NCBI RefSeq assembly: GCF_900163625.1
Contig: NZ_FUIE01000057.1
Span: 1-64,000, forward strand
Reading direction: 5' to 3'
DNA: 64,000 bases
Source of the DNA: Brevundimonas diminuta 3F5N
GTDB taxonomy: Bacteria > Pseudomonadota > Alphaproteobacteria > Caulobacterales > Caulobacteraceae
A program made the position numbers and the translations under genes. Positions within the stretch are counted from its first letter, which is position 1. Every line of letters starts with the position of its first letter. Of the stretch, positions 43,840 to 51,738 are shown piece by piece. The notes beneath the pieces were generated by a model. The model worked only from the letters and a program-made list of their open reading frames with translations, was not told where the DNA came from and did not search any database.

Positions 43840-44694
43840 ATGATCCCTTCGCGCCCCCTTCGCGCCCTTCTCGTCACCGCCGCCGTCGCGGCCTCGCTGA
43901 GCGCCGCCTTGGCAGCGTGCCAGCGCAATGAGAAGAAGGAGACGCCCGCCGCGCCGACCGCCTCCGCCCACGCCGTCGAGGGGCCGCTGAAGTACGACAG
44001 CGCCACGCCCTACGCCAAGGTCAGCCTGAGCCTGCCCGAGGCCGTGCTGTCCTATCCGGCGCTCTACACCCCGCTGTATCGCGACGAGGTGGCCAAGCTG
44101 AAGGAATACGCCGAGGGCGCCCAGGCCGACCGCACCGAAGCCGGTTCGACCGAGGGGATGCCGCCCTATGAGAAGACCATCGTCTACGGCGCCCCGATCG
44201 AGACCGGCCGCCTGTTCAGCCTGATGCGGACCGACTTCGACTATTCGGGCGGCGCCCATCCGAACACGGTGGCCACCGGCCTGCTGTGGGACAAGGCCGA
44301 GACCCGCCGCATCGCCGCGTCCGACCTGTTCGCCGACAAGGCCGACACGACCAATCTGGAGCGCGCCCTGTGTCAGGCGGTGAACACCGCCAAGACCAAG
44401 CGCCCAGGCGCCGAGCCAGTCTCGACCAGCGGCGAGATGTGGGCCTGCCCGAAGCTGAAGGACGTGGCCGTGGCCCTGGCGCCGGGCTCGGTTCCGGGCA
44501 AGGCGGGCGGCCTGACCTTCCTGCTCGACGCCTATGCGGTCGGTCCCTACGTCGAGGGCGCCTACTACCTGACCCTGCCTCTGACAGCCTTCCAGAGCGC
44601 CCTGGCGCCGGAATATGCGGGCGAGTTCGCGGGCGCGCCGACCAAGGCGGGCGACGTCACCGACGACCTGCGGTTGAAGGCGCCGGCCGCCTGA
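43840..44694 (+). CDS. DUF4163/DUF3298 lipoprotein
   Basis: A 284-residue lipoprotein (lipobox LAAC, C27). It resembles proteins with an N-terminal DUF4163 domain and C-terminal DUF3298 (RsiV-like): TDFDYSGGAHPNTVATGLLWD and the later GLTFLLDAYAVGPYVEGAYYLTLPL are typical. RsiV relatives bind lysozyme and control sigma factors, but no sigma gene is adjacent here. AAGGAG lies 7 bp before the ATG. Convergent with an alpha/beta hydrolase, with the two stops inside a short palindrome. Confidence 0.82.
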   Translation: MIPSRPLRALLVTAAVAASLSAALAACQRNEKKETPAAPTASAHAVEGPLKYDSATPYAKVSLSLPEAVLSYPALYTPLYRDEVAKLKEYAEGAQADRTEAGSTEGMPPYEKTIVYGAPIETGRLFSLMRTDFDYSGGAHPNTVATGLLWDKAETRRIAASDLFADKADTTNLERALCQAVNTAKTKRPGAEPVSTSGEMWACPKLKDVAVALAPGSVPGKAGGLTFLLDAYAVGPYVEGAYYLTLPLTAFQSALAPEYAGEFAGAPTKAGDVTDDLRLKAPAA

Positions 44695-44701
44695 TCCGCG
44701 A

Positions 44702-45631
44702 TCAGTCCGCGCCCGTCAGGAAGGCGTCGGCCAGGACGTTTAGCCGTTCAGGCTGATCGATCATGATGAAGTGCCGGGCGTCGTCGACGCGTTTCAGCGT
44801 CACGCCCGGCAAGGCGGCGTATTCGCGGCTCCACAGGGCGTCGGCCATGGCGGCAGGCGCGCCGCCGTCTGCGTCTGAGGCGTAGACGGCCCAGACCGGC
44901 GTGGTCATGGCCGCCAGGCCAGGCCGCGCGTCGGTGGTCATCACCTCGCGGATGGCCGAGGCCATCGCCTGCCGGTCAGAGGCCATCGACCAGTCGACCA
45001 TGGCGGCGCGTCCGGCCTCGTCGCGCATCATGCCGACAGCGGTGCGTTCCTGCTGAACGCGGAAGGCCGCCTCGTCCGCGTTCAGGATGGAGGCGGCGGC
45101 CTGATCGGCGAAGGGCCGCGCCGTCTGCGGCGTGACCTGCGGGCCGAACATGGCGCTGAAGAAGGGTAAGCTGTCGACGCTCATCACGCGGCTGACCGCC
45201 TCGGGATGCTGCTGCGCCAACAGAAGACCGCTGAGCCCGCCCATCGAATGGCCGATGACGGCGGGTCGATTCAACGTCGCGGCATAACGCGCCAGTTCAT
45301 CGACGGCAGGCTGAACGAAGGCGCCATCGCCGTGCGTCCACGCTTCGCCCGCAAAGCCCGCCAATTGCACCAAGTGGACGCGATGCGTCGTCGACAGACG
45401 CTGCGCCAGCGGCCGCCACACCTCGCGCGAGGAGGCGAAGCCGGGGATCAGGATCACATCCGCTCCCTGCCCGATCACCTCGACCGACAGGCGGTCGGAG
45501 ACGAAGGCGGGCGCCTCGGCGCGGGCCGGTTCGGCCTGAGCGGGGGAGACGATGCTGGCGGCGCTGAAACCGACGGCGGCGGCCAGGATGAAGGCGCGCA
45601 GGGTCTTGGCGGGCGCGGAGATCTTGGTCAT
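44702..45631 (-). CDS. Secreted alpha/beta hydrolase
   Basis: A 309-residue exported hydrolase with a signal peptide (to about residue 33). The nucleophile elbow is GHSMGG (S129), the oxyanion region LIPGFASSREVW, and the catalytic His near the end is in VDDARHFIMIDQP. The substrate is unknown (ester, lactone or epoxide types share this pattern). It lies downstream of the XRE/membrane-protein pair on the same strand, 125 bp away. Confidence 0.88.
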   Translation of the reverse strand: MTKISAPAKTLRAFILAAAVGFSAASIVSPAQAEPARAEAPAFVSDRLSVEVIGQGADVILIPGFASSREVWRPLAQRLSTTHRVHLVQLAGFAGEAWTHGDGAFVQPAVDELARYAATLNRPAVIGHSMGGLSGLLLAQQHPEAVSRVMSVDSLPFFSAMFGPQVTPQTARPFADQAAASILNADEAAFRVQQERTAVGMMRDEAGRAAMVDWSMASDRQAMASAIREVMTTDARPGLAAMTTPVWAVYASDADGGAPAAMADALWSREYAALPGVTLKRVDDARHFIMIDQPERLNVLADAFLTGAD

Positions 45632-45742
45632 GGCGTTTCCTTTTGTGTTGGCCCTGCCCGCGGTTCAGCGCGCAGCAGGATTCGCCTCTCGGATCAGGCC
45701 CGAGGATGACGGCGATGAAGCGAAACAGGCGAGTAAGGTTTT

Positions 45743-45761
45743 CCTGACTTTACGCGTCAGG
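45743..45761. promoter_or_regulatory. CCTGAC-N7-GTCAGG inverted repeat
   Basis: A perfect 6-bp inverted repeat overlapping the 3' end of the XRE regulator gene. It contains CCTGACTTT, the same 9-mer found three times at the pair's promoter (46372, 46420, 46441), and follows a GTAAGG like that in the promoter palindrome. It may be an additional operator upstream of the hydrolase gene. Confidence 0.45.
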
Positions 45762-45954
45762 CGTGCGGGTTCTCGAAGATATCCTCGACCGGCCGCTCGA
45801 ACAGGGCGGCGATGCGATAGGCCAGGTCGAGCGAAGGATCGTGCTTCTCGGTCTCCAGGGCGTTGACCGCCTGACGCGACACCCCCAGCGCCTGGCCCAG
45901 CTGCTCCTGGGTCCAGTTGCGCTCGACGCGCAGCAATTTCAGCCGGTTCTTCAT
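45757..45954 (-). CDS. XRE-family HTH regulator
   Basis: A 65-residue Cro/CI-type DNA-binding protein: LKLLRVERNWTQEQLGQALG, VSRQAVNALETEKHDPSLDL and ALFERPVEDIFENP. It is a minimal HTH_3 domain. The ATG overlaps the stop of the upstream membrane-protein gene (TGATG), so the two are translated together. This architecture (small XRE protein with a small membrane protein) recurs in bacteria. CCTGACTTT repeats and a GTAAGG palindrome at the shared promoter look like its operators. Confidence 0.93.
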   Translation of the reverse strand: MKNRLKLLRVERNWTQEQLGQALGVSRQAVNALETEKHDPSLDLAYRIAALFERPVEDIFENPHA

Positions 45955-46361
45955 CAGTTCGACGACCGGATGAAGGGCGAAACCAGACCAAAGGCGGCCC
46001 AGAACAAGGGGTAGATCAGCCAGGCCGGCAGATGCGGCGCGCCGGCGAAGCTCTCGCCGAAGCCCCAGAAGGTCGCGACCGCCATCGCCAGGCCGGAAGC
46101 GATGATGAACTGCTTGGCCGTGACCATACGCACGAACTCATCGCTTTCACGCATCAGCGCCAACGTCGCCCAGATCTGGCCGACGACCGGAGCCGCCACG
46201 GCGGCCGCCAGCACCCAACCTGCAGGCCGCCCCATCACGCCGTCGAAGGCGTCGGTCGTCATCATCGCCACGCAGATCGCCACATAGGGGACCATGAAGG
46301 CGAAGGTCCGCAGAACGTAGCGGCGCCCTGCGGGGGTCTGCTGTTTGGAAAGGGTCAACAT
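45954..46361 (-). CDS. Small membrane protein partnered with XRE regulator
   Basis: A 135-residue membrane protein with four hydrophobic helices (about 19-39, 47-68, 84-102 and 110-130). RESDEFVRMVTAKQF between helices 2 and 3 is a charged cytoplasmic loop. I know no named function. Its coupled regulator suggests the membrane protein senses a condition or modulates the regulator. CAGGAA before the ATG is a ribosome site embedded in an AAAGTCAGG repeat. Confidence 0.72.
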   Translation of the reverse strand: MLTLSKQQTPAGRRYVLRTFAFMVPYVAICVAMMTTDAFDGVMGRPAGWVLAAAVAAPVVGQIWATLALMRESDEFVRMVTAKQFIIASGLAMAVATFWGFGESFAGAPHLPAWLIYPLFWAAFGLVSPFIRSSN

Positions 46362-46371
46362 GGCAGGCGTT

Positions 46372-46449
46372 CCTGACTTTGTGTAAGGACAACCTTACAT
46401 CGCCAATATGTCATGTCAACCTGACTTTTTATCAGCCTGTCCTGACTTT
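46372..46449 (-). promoter_or_regulatory. Promoter with repeated CCTGACTTT sites and GTAAGG palindrome
   Basis: The 9-mer CCTGACTTT occurs at 46372, 46420 and 46441, the last two 21 bp apart. On the minus strand AAAGTCAGG directly abuts TTGACA (46419-46414), a good -35, and the perfect palindrome GTAAGG-ACAA-CCTTAC (46383-46398) covers the expected -10 region. The arrangement fits an autorepressed promoter for the membrane protein/XRE pair. Confidence 0.6.
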
Positions 46450-46485
46450 GTTGCCAGCCGCTTCGGCGGCCCCTAGCTTGTCGTC

Positions 46486-47061
46486 ATGCGTAGCCTTCCC
46501 GCCTTCGTCCTCGCCGTCCTGACGGCCGTCGCGCCGCTTGCCGCGTCCGCCGCCTCGCCTGCCCCGCCCCCGGTCGAGCAGGACGTGCGGGGCGCGCGCG
46601 ACCATGACGACCTGCCGCGCATGGACGGCGCGCGCATTCGCGCCTGGCGTCAGTTGTCGGTGGCCGAGATCACCCTGCCGACCGGCGCAGTGGCCGAAGG
46701 CGCCGCCCCGGAGAACGCTCTGCGCCTGCAGGGTCAGATCAGCCACCTGGACTATGTGATCCGTCCCGCCGTCGCGCCGATCGACATGGCGCGCCACTAT
46801 GAAGAGGCCCTGCGCGAGGGGGGCTATGAAACCGTCTTCGCCTGCACCGGCATCGCGCGCTGCGGCTCGGGCATGGGCGCGCTGATCCTGCTGAGCGACG
46901 CCGTGGCGCCTGCGGGGTTCGCCGACGGCGTGTTCAACGATCAGTTGCGGGTCGTCGTGGCGCGCAAGGGGTCGACCTGGGTGCTGCTGCACATGACGCG
47001 CGGACCGGATCGGTCTCTGGTCTATCAGGCCGTGATCGAGGGCGCCCGTGAGCTCGACTAG
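46486..47061 (+). CDS. DUF4892-like secreted protein
   Basis: A 191-residue protein with a signal peptide (MRSLPAFVLAVLTAVAPLAASA). It resembles the DUF4892 pattern: DHDDLPRMDGARIRAWRQLS, LPTGAV, ARHYEEALREGGYETVFAC-TGIARCGSG. Function is unknown; related proteins often sit next to OmpA-like domains. Two cysteines in ACTGIARCG may pair. Its end overlaps the next gene's GTG start by 14 bp, so the two are likely coupled. Confidence 0.7.
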   Translation: MRSLPAFVLAVLTAVAPLAASAASPAPPPVEQDVRGARDHDDLPRMDGARIRAWRQLSVAEITLPTGAVAEGAAPENALRLQGQISHLDYVIRPAVAPIDMARHYEEALREGGYETVFACTGIARCGSGMGALILLSDAVAPAGFADGVFNDQLRVVVARKGSTWVLLHMTRGPDRSLVYQAVIEGARELD

Positions 47062-47713
47062 ACGGATCGCCGACCCCGCCCGTTTCATCCGCGACAACAC
47101 CCGCCTTCAGCCCGTTTCGCACACGCCCGAGATTTCCCTGTGGCTGGCCGATGAGGTCACGCCCATCTGGAAGCTGACCGAGGAAGAGCTGGGCGAGATG
47201 GGCCTGCCGCCGCCGTTCTGGGCCTTCGCCTGGGCGGGCGGTCAGGCGCTGGCGCGCTGGCTGCTGGACCACCCCAGGGAAGTCGCGGGACGCCGGGTGC
47301 TGGACCTGGCGACGGGTTCGGGCCTGGTGGCGATCGCGGCGATGAGGGCGGGCGCCGCCTCGGTGCTGGCTGCCGATATCGATCCCTTCTGCGCGGCGGC
47401 GGTGGCGGCGAACGCCCAGGCCAACGGCGTCGAGATCGCCTTCACCGCCGACAACCTGCTGGAGGCGCCGCCTGCGGCCTTCGACCTGATCTGCGCCGGC
47501 GACGTCTTCTATGAAGGGCCGATGGCCGAGGCGATGTTGGCCTGGCTGAAGCAGGCGCGCGCGGCGGGAGCCAGCGTGCTGGTCGGCGATCCGGGCCGCA
47601 CCTACTTCCCGAAAGAGGGCCTCAGCCTGCTGGCCGAATACCGCGTGCCGACCACGCGTGAGCTGGAGGACCAGGAGGTCAAGCGCACGCGGGTCTGGTC
47701 GCTGGACGCCTGA
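47048..47713 (+). CDS. METTL20-like protein N-lysine methyltransferase
   Basis: A 221-residue class I SAM methyltransferase. The N-terminal FIRDNTRLQPVSHTPEISLWLADE and GLPPPFWAFAWAGGQALARWLLDHP, motif I VLDLATGSGLVAIAA and the DxxY-type GDVFYEGPMAEAML match the ETFB-lysine methyltransferase (METTL20) family, which modifies electron-transfer flavoprotein beta. GTG start at 47048. The ETF genes are not in the window, so the target is inferred from the family. Confidence 0.87.
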   Translation: MSSTRRIADPARFIRDNTRLQPVSHTPEISLWLADEVTPIWKLTEEELGEMGLPPPFWAFAWAGGQALARWLLDHPREVAGRRVLDLATGSGLVAIAAMRAGAASVLAADIDPFCAAAVAANAQANGVEIAFTADNLLEAPPAAFDLICAGDVFYEGPMAEAMLAWLKQARAAGASVLVGDPGRTYFPKEGLSLLAEYRVPTTRELEDQEVKRTRVWSLDA

Positions 47714-47729
47714 CGCCGCCTCAGGCGTC
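47705..47729. terminator. Palindrome spanning both stops of convergent genes
   Basis: GACGCCTGA (47705-47713) and TCAGGCGTC (47721-47729) are perfect inverses. Each arm is the last two codons (Asp-Ala) plus stop of its gene. A 7-bp loop results. It may serve as a shared terminator hairpin, though no T run follows. Confidence 0.5.
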
Positions 47730-48293
47730 GCGCGGCAGGACGGTCAGCACCCGCGCCATGTGCTGATGGAAAGCTTCCATATAGTCGCGCAGGAACTGTT
47801 CAGTGCTGGCGACAGTGACGTTGCCGTCATCGTCGATCAGGCCCGGCGTCATCTGGATATAGGCTTCGACAGTGTTCATCTGCGGCGCTTGCAGAAAGCC
47901 CAGGACCGGACGCAGGGCCTGCTGGGCCACCGCCGTGCCGATCGAGCCGGGCGAGGCGCCGATCACCGCCGTCGGCTTGTTCTTGAAGGCGTTGGTTCCA
48001 TAGGGGCGGCTGGCCCAGTCCAGGGCGTTCTTCAGCCCGCCGGGCATGGAGCGGTTGTATTCCGGCGTGACGATCAGGATAGCGTCCGAGCGCTTGATCG
48101 CCGCCTTGAAGGTCTCGGCCACGGCCGGATAGTCGGCGTCGTAGTCGTAGGAATAGAGCGGCAGGTCGGCGAAGCCGATCTCGTGGAAATGCAGCTTCTC
48201 GGGCGCCAGCTTGACCAGGGCCTTGGCCAGCTTGCGGTTGATCGAGCCCTTGGACAGGCTGCCGATGATGTAGCCGACGTTATAGGTGGTCAT
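47721..48293 (-). CDS. NADPH-dependent FMN reductase family protein
   Basis: A 190-residue flavodoxin-fold reductase. The FMN phosphate loop is GSLSKGSINRKLAKAL (about 11-26) and the second signature PEYNRSMPGGLKNALDWASRP (about 77-97). Such enzymes reduce quinones, azo dyes or chromate, or supply reduced flavin. ATG 48293 gives a normal start; the extended frame upstream is unsupported. Confidence 0.92.
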   Translation of the reverse strand: MTTYNVGYIIGSLSKGSINRKLAKALVKLAPEKLHFHEIGFADLPLYSYDYDADYPAVAETFKAAIKRSDAILIVTPEYNRSMPGGLKNALDWASRPYGTNAFKNKPTAVIGASPGSIGTAVAQQALRPVLGFLQAPQMNTVEAYIQMTPGLIDDDGNVTVASTEQFLRDYMEAFHQHMARVLTVLPRDA

Positions 48294-48373
48294 GAAAGAC
48301 GTCCCGCTGAAGTTAAGGGCGGCGTCCGCCGCCGCTGATAGCCAAATGTCCAACCAAGCTTAGCGGTTCCGTC

Positions 48374-49684
48374 TCAGACGCGCACCACCCGCCGCCCTCG
48401 CCCCGCCTCGCCGAAAACGCGCAGATAGCGTTCGATCTCGGCCCGGTCGCCGGTGGCCTTTTCGACGTTGTCCGACAGCTTGACCGCCGGGCGGCCCGCC
48501 GCCTGCGTCACCTTGCACACCAGCGACAGGGGCAGCAATTCGGGCGCCTCGACCGGAGCGCAGTCGCGGAAGTCATTGGTCAGATTGGTGCCCCAGCCGA
48601 AACTGGTCCGCACCCGACCCTTGAAGTGGGCATGGGCCGCCTCGATGCCGTCCACGTCCAGCCCGTCGGCCAGGACCAGCAGCCGTTCGCGAGGGTCGCG
48701 CCCCTTGGACGCCCACCAGGCCATGATGGTCTCGCCGCCCTCGATCGGCGGAGCCGAATCGGGGCGGAAGCCCTTCCAGTCGGCCAGCCAGTCAGGCGCA
48801 TCGTTCAGGAAGGCTTGCGTGCCGAAGGCGTCCGGCAGGGCGATCAGCAGATTGCCGTCATAGGCCGCCCGCCATTCCTCCAGCACCCGATAGGGCGCCG
48901 CGCGCAAGGCCGCCTCGTCCTCGCCCGCCATGGCGGCCAGCACCATGGGCAGTTCGTGGCCGTTGGTGCCGATGGCCTCAAGATCGTTGTTCATGGCCAG
49001 CAGCACGTTTGAGGTGCCGATGAAGGCGCCGCCCAGCCCCTCCTTCAGCGCCTCGACGCACCAGCCCTGCCACAGGAAGCCGTGGCGCCGCCGGGTGCCG
49101 AAATCGGACAGGGCCAGCGGCTCCAGCTTTCGCAGGCGCTCGATCTTGCTCCACAGCTTGGTCTTGGCGCGCGAATAGAGGATGTCCAGCTCGAACCGAC
49201 CCATGCGGCGCAGGGCGCGGCGGCTGCGCAGTTCGTTCAGGATCGACAGAGCAGGGATTTCCCACAGCGTCGTCTCGGCCCAGCCGCCCGAGAACTCCAG
49301 CCGATACTGGCCGTCCGCGCTGCGCGACAGGTCGTATTCGGGCAGCCGGTACTCGGCCAGCCACGCCAGAAAGTCCGGGCTGAAGATCGACTTCACCCCA
49401 TAGAAGGTGTTGCCGCCCAGCCAGATCAGCTCCCGGTTGGTGAAGCGCAGGGATCGGGCGTGGTCCAGTTGGGCGCGCAGTTCGGCCTCGTCCACTTCCT
49501 CGGCCAGACGCACCGAAGTCGTGCGGTTGATGACCGAGAAGGTCACGGGCACGTCGCGGAACCGGCGCCAGATCAGTTGCAGCATCAGCAGCTTGTAGAA
49601 GTCGGTGTCGAGCAGACTGCGAACGATAGGGTCCAGGCGCCAGCCGTGGTCATAGGCCCGCTTGGCCAGGTCGATGCTCGCCAT
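48374..49684 (-). CDS. pncB: Nicotinate phosphoribosyltransferase
   Basis: A 436-residue enzyme of NAD salvage, joining nicotinate to PRPP. Conserved stretches include [17 protein letters not shown] near the start, [14 protein letters not shown] (about 190), [10 protein letters not shown] and the late [30 protein letters not shown] region. Full length. It lies between the FMN reductase and the antiporter on the same strand, 6 bp after the antiporter stop in transcription order. Confidence 0.95.
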   Translation of the reverse strand: MASIDLAKRAYDHGWRLDPIVRSLLDTDFYKLLMLQLIWRRFRDVPVTFSVINRTTSVRLAEEVDEAELRAQLDHARSLRFTNRELIWLGGNTFYGVKSIFSPDFLAWLAEYRLPEYDLSRSADGQYRLEFSGGWAETTLWEIPALSILNELRSRRALRRMGRFELDILYSRAKTKLWSKIERLRKLEPLALSDFGTRRRHGFLWQGWCVEALKEGLGGAFIGTSNVLLAMNNDLEAIGTNGHELPMVLAAMAGEDEAALRAAPYRVLEEWRAAYDGNLLIALPDAFGTQAFLNDAPDWLADWKGFRPDSAPPIEGGETIMAWWASKGRDPRERLLVLADGLDVDGIEAAHAHFKGRVRTSFGWGTNLTNDFRDCAPVEAPELLPLSLVCKVTQAAGRPAVKLSDNVEKATGDRAEIERYLRVFGEAGRGRRVVRV

Positions 49685-49690
49685 GCCGGA

Positions 49691-51556
49691 TCAGTCCGCC
49701 TTCTGCGCAGCCGGCTCGATGACGGCCTCGGGCGGGGCCTCGTCCTCATTGACCAGGCGACCCTCGCGATGCGGCTTGATGTAGGGCGTCGGCTGCGGCG
49801 TCGGCATATTGCCCCGCATCAAGGCGGCGCCGGCCTTCAGTCCGCCGGTCAGATCCAGGTCCAGGCGCGCCTCGTCGCGACGGCGCACGTCGGCGATGAC
49901 GTCAGCGACCTCATCCTCCGGCAGGCCCAACTCCTCCAGCACGGCCTGGCCGAACCTGAGTGCGGACTCAAAGGTTTCGCGCACCTGATAATCGACCCCC
50001 GCCTGGATCAGACGCAGCGAATGGCCGCGGTCGAAAGCCCGCACCATCAGCTTCACGCCGGGGAACTCGGACTTGACCAGTTGCACGATCTTGTCGGCGG
50101 CCTCCGGTTTGTCGACGCAGACCAGCACCGCCTCGGCCTTGCCCGCGCCCGAGGCCCTGAGCGTATCGAGGCGCGTCCCGTCGCCGTAGTAAACCTTGAA
50201 GCCGAAGTTCCCGGCGGCCTGGATCATCTCCACGTCGTTCTCGATGATCGACACGTCCACGTCGCGCGCCAGCAGCGGCTGCGACACCACCTGGGCGAAG
50301 CGGCCGAAGCCGATGATCAGCACCTGACCGCGCAGACCGTCAGCGGCGTCCACGCCCTCGGCGTCTTCCGGCGACAGGCCGACCTCCTTGGGCAGAAAGC
50401 GTTTCAGCGCCAGGGTCGTCAGCGGCGTCAGCGCCATGGACAGGATGACGATGGCCGTCAGCGCCGCCCCCGCCTGTGCGTCGATCACTCCCGCCGTAGC
50501 GGCGGCGCTGTAGAGGACGAAGGCGAACTCGCCGCCCTGAGCGAACAGGGCCGCGCGCTCGATCGCCTCATGGTGACGCGCCTTGAACAGGCGGGCGACG
50601 ACATAGATGACCAGAGCCTTCACCACCATGAAGGCCGCCAGACCCGCCACGACGATGCGCCAGTCGTTGATGACCACGCCGATATCCAGCGCCATGCCGA
50701 CCGACAGGAAGAACAGGCCCAGCAGGATGGCGCGGAACGGCTCCACATCGGCTTCAAGCTGATGCCGGAACGTCGAGTCCGACAGCAGCACCCCGGCCAG
50801 GAAGGCGCCCATGGCCATCGACAGGCCGGCCCCGTCCATGATCCAGGCCGTGCCCGCCACCACCAGCAAGGCGGCGGCCGTCATCACCTCGCGCCCGCCG
50901 TTGCGGGCCAGGAAACGGAACACCGGATTGATGGCGTAGATGCCCACCGCCAGCACGCCCGCCAGCGCCGCCAGCGCCAGACCGATCGACTGCCACAGCG
51001 GCGTCGTGCTTTCCGCCGACTGCCCCATCGAGGCCCCCAACAGGGCGACGATGGCCAGCAGGGGCACGATCGCCAGATCCTCGAACAGCAGGATGGACAC
51101 CGCGCGCTGGCCGCTGGGCGTCGGCAGGTCGCCGCGCTCTTCCAGCATCTGCACGATGACGGCGGTCGAGGACATGACAAAGCCCATAGCCCCGACAAAG
51201 GCCACCGGCGCCGACACGCCCGCCGCCATGGCGACCAGCGTCAACGCCAGGCCCGCCAGACCGACCTGGGCCGACCCCAGGCCGAAGATTTCCTTGCGCA
51301 TCCCCCACAGCCGCTTGGGCCGCATCTCCAGGCCGATGATGAACAGGAAGATGACCACGCCGAACTCGGCGACATGCAGGATCGTCTGCGGCTCGCGGAA
51401 CAGGGCCAGGCCGAAGGGACCGATGGCGACGCCCGCCGCCAGATAGCCGAGCACAGAGCCCAATCCGAGCTTGCGGAAGATCGGCACGGCCACCACGCCC
51501 GCCGCCAGCAGGGCCGCCACATGGCCCAGTTCCAATCCCGTCGCAGCCTCAGCCAT
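49691..51556 (-). CDS. KefB/KefC-type cation:proton antiporter
   Basis: A 621-residue CPA2-family antiporter. The N-terminal 390 residues hold about 12 helices (for example LGSVLGYLAAGVAIGPFGLALF and FEDLAIVPLLAIVALLG). A RCK/TrkA-N domain follows (GQVLIIGFGRFAQVVSQPLL, about 410), then an acidic/Pro-rich tail. It is likely a K+/H+ efflux system. No separate KefF/KefG-type ancillary subunit is adjacent, although an FMN reductase lies two genes downstream. Confidence 0.93.
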   Translation of the reverse strand: MAEAATGLELGHVAALLAAGVVAVPIFRKLGLGSVLGYLAAGVAIGPFGLALFREPQTILHVAEFGVVIFLFIIGLEMRPKRLWGMRKEIFGLGSAQVGLAGLALTLVAMAAGVSAPVAFVGAMGFVMSSTAVIVQMLEERGDLPTPSGQRAVSILLFEDLAIVPLLAIVALLGASMGQSAESTTPLWQSIGLALAALAGVLAVGIYAINPVFRFLARNGGREVMTAAALLVVAGTAWIMDGAGLSMAMGAFLAGVLLSDSTFRHQLEADVEPFRAILLGLFFLSVGMALDIGVVINDWRIVVAGLAAFMVVKALVIYVVARLFKARHHEAIERAALFAQGGEFAFVLYSAAATAGVIDAQAGAALTAIVILSMALTPLTTLALKRFLPKEVGLSPEDAEGVDAADGLRGQVLIIGFGRFAQVVSQPLLARDVDVSIIENDVEMIQAAGNFGFKVYYGDGTRLDTLRASGAGKAEAVLVCVDKPEAADKIVQLVKSEFPGVKLMVRAFDRGHSLRLIQAGVDYQVRETFESALRFGQAVLEELGLPEDEVADVIADVRRRDEARLDLDLTGGLKAGAALMRGNMPTPQPTPYIKPHREGRLVNEDEAPPEAVIEPAAQKAD

Positions 51557-51738
51557 CGCTCACCCTTATGCTTGATCCGTCATAGTGGGGGCGAAAACGC
51601 TCAATGGCGAGGGGGTTCCTCACCACAACATCTGCGCCACAGGGCGACGACGAGGCGCCCGAGCGAAGAACCTTCGCCTTAGTTCCGCCGAACATCGTCA
51701 TTCTTCATGGGCAGGACAGGGTTGGAGGAGATTGATCA

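Noticed and set aside
49082-51682. 866-codon frame antisense to pncB and the antiporter
   Set aside because: It spans two well-supported genes on the other strand, and its His/Gln/Arg-rich translation has no recognisable fold.
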